A DNA stretch of 64,000 nucleotides. It comes from Bidens hawaiensis (lineage: Eukaryota > Streptophyta > Magnoliopsida > Asterales > Asteraceae). The stretch is taken from positions 1 to 64,000 of the forward strand of contig JAIQDT010009206.1 in assembly GCA_021521415.1 (NCBI GenBank). The letters run 5' to 3'. Of the stretch, positions 24,260 to 36,110 are shown piece after piece. Position 1 is the first letter of the stretch; every line of letters starts with the position of its first letter. Made by a program: the position numbers and the translations under genes. Below the pieces are notes generated by a model. The model searched no databases, had not been told where the DNA came from, and worked only from the letters and a program-made list of their open reading frames with translations.

Positions 24260-24989
24260 TAGAACAACTTCGCCTAAACCATAACTTCGCCTGAATCTGA
24301 AACGGACTAATTTTATGATCCGATCAGGTTTTGTTTGGTAAATTTTGAGAATGAAAACATGAAAGGATAGTAATATCGAGATCTAGAAGACTAGATGGTT
24401 ACAAACACAGTAGAAACTGAAAGTTTATCGGGTGTTTAAAGGTTTTCACAAACTATGTCACAAATCGGACCACAAAGGCTTCTGATAAACACCATTAACA
24501 TGAATTACAGGTTACACCAATCCTACACACCTTGATCACGGACAAGAAACATATAATAATGAGGTTCGATTCAAGGATTAAGTTCGCCGAGGTTGAAAGT
24601 ATGGTTATAAGTTCGAAAGTATTTGAAAGTTTGTAAAGAGTTTGACCAAGTTGACCCCTTATATAGGTTTGAAAATACTCAGGCTAAGTTAAGGTTAACT
24701 TCGCTTACCATTAACTTCGCCCCTAAACCTTACCAGTAAGTTCGCCTAACTTAATTTACAAAATAGGACCTTATAAATTTGATCAAAATGCAACTGTCTT
24801 TTAAAATCCTCCGTTAAAGATTTAAATTTTACGATCAAAGAATCAAGTAACCAAGTTTTAAACCATAAAACAAAATATGCAGTGAAAATTTTAGTAATTA
24901 AATAAACGGGATCAAATTTCAGTCTTGACGAGACCCTGCATGTTTTAGAAAAGATCCGAACATGAATCATACTAATTAAGTGGCTGTCA
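24260..24989 (-). repeat. Fragment C LTR, 5' part (U3), with TATA box and AACTTCGC motifs
   Basis: Begins TGACAGCC at 24989 on the minus strand. The TATA box TATATAA is at 24665-24659. Just upstream in transcription (24697-24746) are three AACTTCGC/AAGTTCGCC words. More follow downstream (24273, 24289, 24582). With 15428-16086 the joined LTR is about 1.39 kb. Confidence 0.78.
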
Positions 24990-26084
24990 CATAGATCCAT
25001 GTTCAGCGGTATTAGGACATAAAGAAACAGGTTGTAAGCAGGTATAAAACTTAGTATGGTTTTCATCGCTTCTGTGATACGGATTAGGTTCAGTTAAGCT
25101 CAAACTTTAGATGGACATCACATGAGAGATTGTGATGCCTCCTATCTATTCTCAAAGCGTATTTGGCTTTCCCCAAGTCACCCCGAGTTCACTTCGACCT
25201 GTAGTGTCTGATTAAACAGTAAGTACATATCGATCTTTAGAGTCTTCTTCCCGTTCTCTTTCTTGCCTCTTTATTGATATTTGAAACAACAAAAGCTTCA
25301 AAAGGCTTAACAGTATGTATGTTTTTTCTTACTAATAAAGACATTAATACAGTTTCAAATTATAGACAACGGCAAGTCCCGAATCTGGATCACTGCAGGT
25401 ACTCGACACTATCTTCTCTGGAATCAGAACACTTACGGGCTTGTGTGTGGCTGGGTAATCACTTTTCTGCCTATCATTCGGAAAGATGTATATAGAGACA
25501 TGCACAACTCAGAATGATTCTCCACATTAAATCGAGGAGATTCAGTTTGTATCACTTCTACTTTTACGCACCATATAAAGCTACCATAACTTACAATGGC
25601 TGTTCTAGAGTCTTTTAGGCCTAATAACTTCACCAGTTAAGCACACAGAATTAGTTTTTCTATCACTTTCCATGGTTGGATCAATTTTCTTTTAAACATT
25701 ATATTGAAACTTCTTACGAAGTTATAGACTTGAAAAATTATATCATCTCCCACAAAAAAATTTTAAATTCTGTCGCCCCGATCAAGTCAAAGTCTTCAGG
25801 TAAACGGCTATCCTGAAGATCCAATGGATCAGCTGGACCGACCACATACGAGTATGTCTCCTTCTAACTAAGTATGAACGACTATTTTTCAGCGAAAGAA
25901 TAAAAACCCATCATAAACCACCCCGGTACTTTCAGTCATCTGGTTAATGGCTATCCTCATAATCTACTAGTAGAAGTAAGGACCAAACATATCCGAAGAT
26001 GTGTCCTTCAAACCGAAGCAACCGACATAATTCTAAGCGATAGTGATGTTTTTTTTTGTTTTTAAGTAAAAACGAAAAACAAGG
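24990..26084 (-). other. Element A post-pol non-coding region
   Basis: Stretch between A's RNase H stop and fragment C. No ORF supported on either strand. Two loosely similar segments at about 25795-25870 and 25935-26010 share GGCTATCCT and GTGTCCTTC/GTCTCCTTC words with a CAGTCATCTGG-like phrase. Confidence 0.6.
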
Positions 26085-29000
26085 TTACTCGGGATTGATC
26101 ATCCCATTCAGCTCAACAAGATTTTTAAAACGGGATCGGTCAAATGCTTTAGTAAAAAGATCGGCGAAATTATCCAAAGAATCAACCTTTTCAAGCACAA
26201 TTAATTTCTTCTCAGCACAATCCCGTATAAAATGATGATGAATGTCAATATGTTTAGTTTTGCTGTGTTTGACGGGATTGTTAGTTACTGAGATTGCAGC
26301 AGTGTTATCAATGCAAATAGGAGTTTGAGTGAAATTCAGACCGTAATCGCGCAATTGCTGTTGTATCCATAGAACCTGGGAGCAGCAGTTTGATGCTGCC
26401 ATGTACTCTGCTTCGCAGGTGGAAATGGCTACTGAGGTCTGGTTCTTGCACTGCCACGACACCAATCTTCCTCCCAGAAACTGACAACCACCGGTTGTAG
26501 ACTTCCTATTCTGATTGCAACCTCCATAGTCAGAATCTGTGTAAGCTACCAAATCCAGTTCTCCTCCTTTCGTGTACCACAATCCCAACTTAGGCTTGCC
26601 TTTGAGATACCGCAAGATCCTCTTCACTCCTTTCATGTGAGATTCCTTCGGGCTTTCCTAGAAACAAGCACAAAGACAAACTGCAAACATAATATCAGGT
26701 CTAGATGCAGTTAGATACATTAAAGAACCTATGATTGCTCGATATTGGGTGGGATCAACATCTTCATCGCTGTCAGAATCAGCACCCAGTTTGTGTTTGA
26801 CACAAACTGGAGTATCAAATGGGGTGTTATCGTCCATCTTGAAGCGTTTGAGCACATCATTGACATATTTAGTTTGATGAATAAACATCCCATCTTTCTT
26901 CTTATCTACCTGCAATCCCAAAAAGAAAGTTAATTCGCCCATGGCGCTCATTACAAACCTCTTTTTCATGACTGCTTCAAATTCCTGACACATGGCGACT
27001 TTTGATGCAGCAAAAATGATGTCGTCCACATAGGCTTGAACGAGTAAAAAATCTCCCCCTTTTCTCTTGACAAGCAGCGTGCTATCGATCATCCCTCTTT
27101 CGAACCCATTATCAAGCAAGTAATCGGACAAGGTTGCGTACCAGGCACGAGGTGCCTGATGTAGCCCATATAAAGCTTTACTCAGTTTGTACACACGATC
27201 AGAAAAATCTGGGTCAGGGAATCCCAGAGGTTGTTCAACATACACCACCTCATCGACTTTACCATTAAGAAAGGCACTTTTCACATCTAACTGGAACACT
27301 TTCATCTCTTTGTGTGCAGCAAATGCCAAAAATAGTCGAATTGCCTCCAATCTTGCCACAGGAGCAAACACTTCGTTGTAGTCGATTCCTTCTTGCTGAT
27401 TGAACCCTTTTACTACCAGCCTTGCCTTGTTCCATATGATTATCCCTTTCTCATCTCTCTTACATTTAAAAACCCACTTTGTACCGATAGCAATTACATT
27501 CTGTAGTTTTTCAACTAATTTCCATACTTCCATCTTCTCAAACTGTGCTAATTCTTCTTGCATGGCTTCGACCCACGAGCTATCCTTTAGAGCCATTTGA
27601 TAATTCTTCGGTTCAATCTGGCTGATGAAGCAGGTGTACAAGCATTCATTTATGATACCCCTGTCTTTAATGCTTGCGTAAACACATGTGTGTTCATCCA
27701 AACTTCTTCTTGTTTGAGCACCGTCAGACAGATTACCTATCACGTTCTCCAAAGGGTGATTTTTGTAAACTCCAGTAGTCTGAACCGGACCGACTTCCAG
27801 ATTGTTTTCTAAATTTGAAGAGAGTTCATCAGTGGGTGATTGATGCTGAGAGTGAAATGGATTGTAGAATTCTTCTTCAGTAGAGGCAGCATGAGTATCA
27901 ACGGCACTTGACGAGGAAGGTTGACTTTCTTCATATCGTGGATGTTGCACAATATTCTCCTCCTCGTCATACAGAATCTGTGAAGCAATTTTCTCATCGA
28001 CTCCTGCAAAATCCAAGTAAGGCATATTAAAAGATTTGAAGAGTTTATCATAGTCGAAAGCTTCAGCGGGTCCCATGCTAGGCTTTGGTGATTTGTAACT
28101 CGTAATGTCAGTGTTACATACCACCTCAACCTTGATGTTCGATAAATTAAAGACTCTTCTGTTGGGAGTCCCAACAACATATCCGACTAAAATACCTTCG
28201 TCGGCTTTCTCACCAAATTTTGAGTTTGTCTTTAATATCGAACATGGGGACCCGAAAGGTTCGAAACCATTCAAGTTTGGCTTTCTAGCATGCATAAGTT
28301 CATAACAAGTTTTATTTAATCTTTTAACAGTTAAAACACGATTAAGGATATAACAAGCTGTGGCAACAGCTTCAGCCCAGAACACCACGGGAAGTTTAGC
28401 ATCTGCCAGCATGGCTCTTGCTCCTTCGATTAGCATTCTATTCTTCCTCTCAGCTACTCCATTTTGTTGCGGAGTATACGGGGCGCTGTACTGATGTTCT
28501 ATCCCTTTCTGTAAGCAGAACATTTCCATCTGATAGTTCTTGAACTCTGTACCATTATCACTCCTTATGTACTTAACCTTTCTCCCAACAATATTTTCAA
28601 CCTTGGTAATCAAGTTAATTACCAACTGAACTGTCTCATCTTTTGCCTTCAGAAAGTATACCCACGAGTATCTAGAGTAATCATCGGTTACAACCAAGCA
28701 GTATGATGTTCCACCTAGACTCCTTACATTCACGGGACCAAAGAGATCCATGTGAAGTAGGTCTAGGGTACTGACAATTGAGTTAACCTTCTTGGAGTGA
28801 TGAGGTTTTTTGTGCTGCTTTCCCTTCTTGACGACAAGCATTGATCTTCAAAGTTAAAATTCTTCAAGGGAACACCAAGCACCAGCCCATTCTTGACAAT
28901 GTAATTCATTTTGCGAAGATGTATATGTCCCATTCTTCGATGCCATAACTCTGACTCGGACTCAGTTGCCTTTGACAGAAGACATGACTCTTTTGCTGTC

Positions 29001-29392
29001 ATCTCAGTTGACCTCATATCCATTACATACGTGTTCTTTTCTCTTGGAGCTCTCATCACCACCCAGGCCTCTGGTATCTTGAAACCAGGATAAAGGACGA
29101 TTGCCTCGTTTTTAGTAAAATGCACCGTGTATTCTTTTTCACAAATCTGAGACACACTCAACAAGTTATGCTTAAACTCTTCTACAAAATTCACCTTCTC
29201 TAACTTCATTCTTCCATTAGTCACAGTTCCAATACCACTGATTCTTCCTCCACTCTCTCTAGCGAAACTAACCCTTCCTCCTTGAACAGATTTCCAGTCA
29301 CGTAACAAATTCTTGTTACCAGTCATGTGCCGGGAACAACCGCTGTCAACAACCCACAGATTGTTTACAGCCCTGTTTGACTGTTCCTGCAC
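26085..29392 (-). pseudogene. Element A pol: protease, integrase, RT, RNase H
   Basis: Read from 29392 down. Protease WVVDSGCSRHMTG near 29350, then GAG-pre-integrase ESELWHRRMGHIHLRKM near 28940. A frameshift near 28840 moves to the frame with [15 protein letters not shown]. Integrase core: [61 protein letters not shown] and [12 protein letters not shown] near 27030. A TAG at 26660-26658 replaces the Gln in a CxRFQESPKESHM-type motif. RNase H follows: YTDSDYGGCNQNRKSTTGG and STCEAEYMAASNC, ending GMINPE. An in-frame TAA at 29408 separates it from the gag-side ORF. Order PR-INT-RT-RH is Ty1/copia; sequence style is Sirevirus-like. Confidence 0.93.
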
Positions 29393-29407
29393 AATTAATG
29401 AAATAGA

Positions 29408-32016
29408 TTAAAATTTGGGGACCCAAGACCTACTGGTCTTGGGTCGATTAAATCTGTTGACCGGCATCCAGTACTTTGGTTGCCCAAAGTTAGTTTGAGG
29501 ATGGTTTCTGTAAGTTCTGAAAGGAAACCTTCTAGAGGACTGTCTATGAGGCCATCCAAACCTTAGCGAGTTAACAGAATTATAATTGTTGGTTTGGTTG
29601 TTAACTGGGAAAAAATGAGACCGATTTCTTTGACATCTTGGATTAGTCCAATGTCTGAAATTTGGTGTGTTCACATTCTTACCAGTATCATAATTAATAT
29701 TCGTTTTAATCTCAGTTTTCGGAGGCCTCATACCTCTAAATTTTCTCTGGTTTAGAGGACAATCAGCAATAAGGTGTCCTACTTGATTGCATCTGAAACA
29801 ACTTATGTTTTCAAATTTCGTCTCAACAGTTGTTGCGGATGTCGAGGTTGCATTACTACCCGTTTGTCTAACTTATGGTGGGACAAACGGATTTAGGGAA
29901 GAATTCTTTTCATCGGGCTTATATTCCTCTCCACGTTTTAGTAACACTACCTCTTCTTTTATCTCACCCAATTCGGATGACTTGTTCGAATTTGATGAGA
30001 CAGAGCTAGGAACAGAAATCTCAACATTAGAAATTGGCTTACTCGTTTCGCTCTTATTAACTTCAGGTTCTTTAGTCGAAATTTTGACTGGAACTGTCTG
30101 ACTAATCTCAACATCAGCAGATTTCTGATTACTAGGATTATAAGTATAGTTATTGTTATACGGTGGTGGAACTTCAGAAAATCCAATTCCCCCTTTGTTG
30201 ACTGGGGAACGTTGAACCCTTATGATGTGATCTAACATTGCTGAAGAATTTCTAAATTGTTCAATTTTTCTGTTTAGTTCCACCACTTTTACCTGGTAAT
30301 CAGCTATCTGTTTTTCTTTTTCAGCAATTAGTTTGGTTTTTTCTTCTAATACTTCATAACTAAGATCAATTACTTGTATTTTTTCAGCTAGACTGGCTTT
30401 AAGACTTCTGATATCCTTTTCAGTAGCTTTTATTTTTACCGAGTAATTGTTTTCTCTAGTTTTAGTATAGTGATGATATTCTTTTAAGGTTTTAAATTGT
30501 GTGTCCAAAACTAATAAACTGATCAGTTATTGTTTTCAATTGTTCAGACAGATTTTCACATTGTACACAATGAAGTTTAGAACTTACCTCAGAGAGCTGA
30601 TCTTTCACTTCTGCCATATATGCTTGATTTTCTCCCGTCTCCTTCTCACTTCCTCCAGTTTCGATGTTTACCAGATTAGCCTGTTCGAACACTTCCTCCA
30701 CTTGTATATTCCAGTTGTATCCACCATTCTGTCTAGATACCATAGCCCTATTCTCACTACCTCCCCCATTCTGTTGTGCAGGCCTGTTCTGACTTCGTTC
30801 GACTCTCTCATTTGTACATTCCTTAGCAAAGTGGCCATTTTGTTGACAGTTGTAACATCGAACCTTTGATTTATCAAACCCTGGTCTTTCTCCAATGAAC
30901 TTTCTACCTGTTTCTTCATGAATCTCTTGACCCTTCTTACTATCATAGCCATCTGCCACTGCAGGTCCATCTCTTCCAAATCATCAGCATCAATTTGATC
31001 ATAGTCTTCATCCAAAGTTGCAGGGTCGACTATTTTACCTTTGATGTAGTTCTCATAAGATGCAATGAAGGATGCATATAGAGCAAACTGTTGTTCGGCT
31101 GATTTAACACTCATGGGCATCTGTGAATAGTTGTAGCTGGATTATTACCTCCAGCTACGAAACATACGTTGCCATCCATATTGAGAATCACATGACCATC
31201 TCGAGTTGAGTTTGAGTTTGATTCTCCCTTTGACTAGTAGGCAGAGGATTCTGATTTTGAACTTGAGCTTGGAGAGACATTCGCACCATACATTCCCGGA
31301 TCCTGAACCTGATCAGTTGGTGTCTCCTTCCGAACCATGTTAAGTTCAAAATTTCATAACTTATTGACAGGTGTTTCCAAATCAATCTTGTCAAAGTCTT
31401 TATCCTCTCTCATCAGAACCGTGTATATTTCCCATTTCGATGGAAGAGCATCAAGAAGTTTTTCTACTATCTCTTCTTCCTTGTATTCAATGGAGTAATT
31501 ACTGAGTTCGGTCATCAAGTGATAATATCTTGTGATGATATCGTCAAGTGATTCATCTTTTAAATACTTGAATACAGAAAATTGGGTTTTTAGCAGCTTT
31601 GTCTTGGAAGCACGTATCCCCACATTACCTTCATATCTATTTTCTAGTGCTTCCCATAGCTCTCTAGTAGTTTTGTACTTCTTGAAGGTATGAAGAATCT
31701 CTTGTGGAAGAGCCATTGTTATTGCTGCATGAGCTTTACTCTCTGCCTCATACATTTTCTTTTCCTTCTCTTCCATCTTACTGTACTTCTTAATTTGTTC
31801 ACGACCTTCAAACAAGGATGTTGGTGGAATGTATCCGTCTTGAATGCAACCCCACATCTTAGCATCTTGATACTTCACATACTGTTCAAACCGATCTTTC
31901 CATGCAACGAAATCGGTACCCTTAAGCATTTTTGGAGCTTTGGTTGCTGAACCGGCTTCAACCTCCATTTTTACCAATTCTGTAATGTTTATTGAAGTCA
32001 TAGTTGAAATAAACAC
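29408..32016 (-). pseudogene. Element A gag with two zinc knuckles
   Basis: Starts MFISTMTSINITEL or, better, MTSINITELV a few codons on. The capsid-like UBN2 gag region reads MLKGTDFVAWKDRFEQYV, TTRELWEALENRYEGN, TRYYHLMTELSNY, LLDALPSKWE. Frameshifts near 31350, 31120, 30960 and 30500 split it. The nucleocapsid knuckle CYNCQQNGHFAKEC is at 30857-30816. A long coiled-coil-like Lys/Glu-rich part follows (IRSLKASLAEKIQVIDLSYE at about 30410), then a second knuckle CFRCNQVGHLIADC at 29800-29759 and an Arg/Asn-rich tail ending WVPKF before TAA 29408. A large gag with a second CX2CX4HX4C box far downstream is shared with element F. Confidence 0.88.
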
Positions 32017-32063
32017 GACTCGAAATACAAAGAAAGTATTTTTTTTTATAATCAGTGATCAGA

Positions 32064-32250
32064 TAGCGAAGTTATTTTAACTTCGCCCGCGACAACTTCG
32101 CTTATGCTTATCTTCGCTTGGACTTAACTTCGCTTGCTTCCTAACTTGGCTTGCACTATAACTTCGCTCTTCTTAACTTCGCTTGCACTATAACTTCGCT
32201 TAAACCTTATAAGTTCGCTTAAACCCTACGAATGATGACGGCAACTTCGC
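32064..32250 (-). repeat. Element A leader array of AACTTCGC words
   Basis: Between gag and primer site, about ten copies of AACTTCGC/GCGAAGTT or one-base variants in 190 bp (for example 32079, 32093, 32122, 32160, 32175, 32194, 32244). Same word as in A's LTR hairpins and fragment C's LTR. Confidence 0.88.
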
Positions 32251-32449
32251 CTGATGAACACAAGTTTTTGCAGGTTTTAATTGGACATATTGCGAGGTAT
32301 GCGAAGGTGTATTGGATTATATTTGATGGTGGGACATGGGCAAGACACAAAAAACAAGGTATTTCAACGTAAACTCGTTCCGCGAATAGTTAAACGGAAC
32401 GATCTTAGCACCCGTGTGATAATCCCGAACCACACAATCACGAGCAAAT

Positions 32450-32461
32450 GCTCTGATACCA
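32450..32461 (-). other. Element A primer binding site (tRNA-iMet)
   Basis: TGGTATCAGAGC on the minus strand, two bases after the LTR end CCAACA. Confidence 0.93.
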
Positions 32462-32463
32462 AT

Positions 32464-32872
32464 TGTTGGTTCCAGCCGGATCTACACAGGATTATCTCGT
32501 AACACGAGGGTGCGGAATCCCCACTTAATACAGTACGAGCGTAAGATATATAATACGTTGAACCGAAACACAAACACACGTTACAATACTAATAAACACG
32601 ATTGTATTGCAACACCACGTGATATTGATAATCACTTACACGTTCATCTCCAAAAACTATTTCAAAACCAAGCCGAAGTGAGGTTTAAATAACATCGACA
32701 ACTTCGCCTAACATACTAGGCGAAGTTGTCATAACTTCGCTTGTCTCCAAGTTCGCCTACATCTCAGGCGAACTTGTGTAAAACCATATTCAAAACTAAA
32801 ACAAACAATCTAACACGATTACAGACACATACAAAACACGAGATACTGAACTACTGACATTATGCACCAACA
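32464..32872 (-). repeat. Element A 5' LTR
   Basis: 409 bp, five differences from 12034-12442. Hairpins at 32697-32730 and 32748-32776 lie just upstream (in transcription) of the TATA-like TTATTTAAACC at about 32694-32684. Confidence 0.93.
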
Positions 32873-32877
32873 GTGCC

Positions 32878-33234
32878 GTGTGTTAGTGATTGTTGATGCC
32901 TAAGGTTTAGCTCATTAATCAGTTTTGTGTCAATCAATGATAGTTAATCTGTTAGGTTGCATGAGATTAATGTTTGCTTGCATTCTTGAACCCCGAGTGT
33001 GATTTTCTTTTGTTAACTGTTTGAATTTGTTGAATTGCTTAATTAGTATTGAAACCAAACTATTTGCCTGTGTGATCAGCACTATAATTAATTACTTCAT
33101 AATATTAGAAACTGGTTACACATTACACTAACCACATACTCCTCGTGGTTCGACACCCTACTTACCCTAGCTTGCTTAGGTGAGTAGGAACTTGATTTAA
33201 TTGTTTTTCACTAAATAGCGACAGTCTAGCATCA
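32878..33234 (+). repeat. Element E 5' LTR, right part
   Basis: Continues the LTR broken at 12033 and matches about 39311-39670. Ends TAGCATCA. With the left part the 5' LTR is 1223 bp against 1232 bp for the 3' LTR. Confidence 0.88.
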
Positions 33235-33237
33235 AAA

Positions 33238-33255
33238 TGGCGCCACCACCGGGGA
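33238..33255 (+). other. Element E primer binding site (tRNA-Asp-like)
   Basis: TGGCGCCACCACCGGGGA, three bases after the LTR. Athila-type elements usually have TGGCGCCGTTGCCGGGGA (tRNA-Asp); the middle bases differ here. Confidence 0.7.
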
Positions 33256-33488
33256 GTTAGTGCGCTTAGTGTTTTTTGTGTTATTTGATTTTCTTGTTTA
33301 TTTTAATTTTAAGTGTAGTTTTAATTTTTTTTTCCATTTTACGTGGGGTGTGATGTTTTTGCAAGAAACATGTTTATGCACACCCGCCACTTGAGCATAC
33401 ATTCACCGCTTATTTTCGAGCCTGAGATTGAGATATTAGCACGGCAGAACCGAGCTCAGAACAAAGGGTCAGAAATGGAAGGCCAACC

Positions 33489-33562
33489 TCAGAACCAGAA
33501 TCAAAACCAGAACCAGAATCAGAATCAAAACCAGAACCAGAACCATAACCAAGAACCAAACC
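33489..33562 (+). repeat. AACCAG/AATCAG hexamer repeat in E leader or gag
   Basis: About a dozen hexamers that read as alternating Gln-Asn in one frame. Probably slippage expansion near the gag start. Confidence 0.85.
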
Positions 33563-34067
33563 CATTACTAATAAAATAACGTTTTCAACCCTGCCAATGA
33601 GTACCAACCCGAAAATGACCAACTTCCACCAATAAATTCCAACCAACAACCAAACCCGAACAACTCAGCTCGCTTATCTAGAAACCGAAACCAAAACGTT
33701 GATTAGGCCGGGCCATTAGCCCCACATAATATTCCGAGACGCAAAATTCAGACTAATCATGATGAAGATTATGTTTGTATCCATACAGAGGATGTAGAAG
33801 ATGGGAAATGGAATGATGTAGGTCACGTTGTAGAAGATAATGACGGGACATATTGGTGAGTTAGACATAATGATGGGTTTGAGCCGATAATCGAGGGTAA
33901 TGAAAATTAGGATGAAGTGGTGGAAGAATCGGTGAACCAGAGTCAGGGTGGTTTGTTAACAGAAACTGGGGAAAAATGGTATTGGGCCAAACAGGGTTAA
34001 TAGAGCATAAAGGTTTGACAAAGGTCAGAGAATTTAGGTTACCAGAGGTGGTTTTGTTAATCCACAT

Positions 34068-34619
34068 TTAAGTCTCGCCCATCATGCATAAACATCGTAC
34101 CACATTTCCATGGGATGGCTTATGAGGACACATATTCACATTTGTCCATTTTTTGGCTATTTGTGGGTCGATTGGTGATGGTACGTTTGACCAGGACGAG
34201 GTTTGGTTGCGGTTATTCCAGTTTTCATTGAAGGATAAAGCAAAACACTGGTTTAACTCGCTACCGATGCACAATTTGGTAATTGGGCCGGGATGCAGCT
34301 AGTGTTCCTTAATGAATATTATTCACATTCGAAGACAAATGAGGCTCGAATTGAAATTCGACATTTTACACAGTTATCAGGCGAACTGTTTCACAAGGCA
34401 TTCACTAGATTTAAAGAGATGATTAGAAAATGCCCAAACCATCATATTGAATTGTGGGAATTGGTGAAGTGTTTCGTTGACGGGTTGACTTATGAGGATA
34501 GAAAACATTTGAAAGCTTCATGTAATGGTCAACTGTTGAACCAACCCGAGGAAGATGACTGGGATTTCCTAGAGTTTGTGTGTAAAGACTATAAGGCAGA
34601 GGCAGCAGCAGAAAGATGA
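34068..34619 (+). pseudogene. Element E gag (retrotransposon gag, Athila/Tat-like)
   Basis: Fragments in two frames read FCGSIG-type start, DQDEVWLRLFQFSLKDKAKHW and FNSLP before a break near 34280, then QLVFLNEYYSHSKT, FTQLSGELFHKAFTRFKEMI and CPNHHIELWELVKCFVDGL. This is the typical plant gypsy gag capsid order (FPFSL-KAK-WL, FL-KFFP, GESL-EAW-RFK, CPHH). Short basic remnants continue to about 35100. No intact zinc knuckle is seen; VCEECGELRHTWQK near 34765 may be a decayed one. Confidence 0.75.
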
Positions 34620-35639
34620 AGACAACAAACTTCTACCAGATCAGTAAAGTCAGTCACGAGTGAATCTAAATGGATAGTTGAGCTTGAAGTGTGAGCTGGC
34701 TGCGTACAGAAAAGGGAAAAAGCAAGATGTTGGTAAAGTTGGAGTCCGATTCCAGGTATGTGAGGAATGTGGTGAACTCAGGCACACATGGCAGAAAATT
34801 TCTCTGAGTTTTATGATGATGATGATGAACCCGAGGAGGTTAATTATGATTACTTCCAAGGGTTTTATTCAATCACTATCATCCCGGTCTTATGAATCAC
34901 TTGAACTTTCGATACGGGAACGCGGATACTCAGTCAAACCTGAATTTTCAGGCATCGAACTAGGACAGACAGCAGGGAAATTACCGCCAAGGCGGTTATT
35001 GGCAGCGAGGTTGGTATAATCATAATTGGGAGTATAGCAGAGACGGTAACCGAGGTGGTAATTCATCAGGTAGTCAGAATTAGGACCAGTAGAAAGAGTC
35101 CTCGAGAAATTCGGACGAGTCCGTGCACTCGAAGTTGGATGCGTTGATGAAGATCATGACACATAATCAGATTGACACTAAGAAATAGTTTTGAGTTATG
35201 GGATAAATCGGTGGAGGCAATGTCAAAGTAGATTGGTCAGCTCGTAGCAGATATGACAAAGTTGTAGAAACATGCGGGTCAGCTTCCTAGTGACTCCACA
35301 ACCAACCCGCAACATTATTATTCAAGTTCTAAGAAAGGAAACAATATGAACATCAATGCGGTAAGCCTGTTACCTAATTTTAAATTTCTAGTGTTGAGGT
35401 TGATTCACCACCACAGTTTGTTGAGGGAGTGGTTGAAGATGTTAGTGATGAGAGTGATTGTGTCGGTCAAAATGAAACAATTTTCCAAAATGAATCAGAA
35501 CTAAAAACAAATGAAATGTTTTCTTTTTTTATGATAATTGAAATTATGAAAGATGTTTAAATGGTAAATTCACCAACATGAGAGATGATGAGGTGGAGAC
35601 TAATACCACCAAGAGTAAACTCTAAGACCCGGGAATGCC

Positions 35640-36110
35640 GCTTTTATCAATTCAAATTGGGGAATTTAAAACTGATCAAGCACTTCTAGATCTTGGAGCA
35701 CGTGTTAGTATCATGCCTGATAGTCTATATGATCAGTATGAATTAGCTCGATAGACAGGGTAAACACCACCATGGTGTTGGCGGACCAAACTCATACACT
35801 CCCTCGGGGCATGGTAAATAATGTAATGGTTCAGGTGGAGGAATCTATCTATCGAGTTGACTTTCTTGTACTTGACTATGCTAAGCATGTGAATAATACA
35901 CAACCGCAAGTCATACTAGGTAGGCCATTCCTTGCCACGACACATGCGGTAATTGATTGTGCTAAGGGGGTTCTGGGAATCAAGTGTGGAGACCGTGATA
36001 AATGGTTATCATTTTTTGAAAATGCTACTAACCCTCTTGTTAACAAGTGCGTATCCTTGAGCAAGGATCGCACAAAAGAGGAATGTTTTGTGATTGACAA
36101 GTTAGTTTAG
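35640..36110 (+). pseudogene. Element E aspartic protease
   Basis: Begins LLSIQIGEFKTDQALLDLGARVSIMP, matching the D-L-G-A-S-x-x-x-M-P active site of Athila-type proteases, then a break near 35755. The second lobe is intact at 35772-36110: VQVEESIYRVDFLVLDYA and PQVILGRPFLATTHAVIDCA (I-L-G-R-P-F-L flap region). It would cut the gag polyprotein. Confidence 0.8.

Larger units (their letters stand above)
14705..24989 (-). mobile_element. Fragment C: truncated Ty3/gypsy (LTR + PBS + gag N-terminus) inside A
   Basis: On the minus strand: LTR start TGACAGCCACTT at 24989, LTR end GGGTGTGACA at 15428, a 3-base spacer, tRNA-Met primer site at 15424-15413, then gag to about 14705. The rest of the element (protease to 3' LTR) is missing and the sequence passes directly into A's last ORF. 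The LTR is split by B. Because only one end is intact, no target duplication can be tested. It could be an insertion followed by deletion, or a recombination product. Confidence 0.8.
12034..32872 (-). mobile_element. Element A: Sirevirus-like Ty1/copia, carrying nested C and B
   Basis: Two 409-bp LTRs (12034-12442 and 32464-32872) with 5 differences counted, ends TGTTGGTG..CCAACA on the minus strand, and target duplication GTGCC at 12029-12033 and 32873-32877. A tRNA-Met primer site is next to the 5' LTR and a polypurine tract next to the 3' LTR. Gene order on the minus strand is gag, protease, integrase, RT, RNase H, a long non-coding stretch, then an extra ORF. This order and the extra ORF are typical of Sireviruses. 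Several stops and frameshifts make this copy non-autonomous. Confidence 0.92.

Noticed and set aside
12034..32872. Reading the two 409-bp LTRs as independent solo LTRs
   Set aside because: GTGCC flanks the pair as one target duplication, and the primer site and polypurine tract face inward as in a single element.
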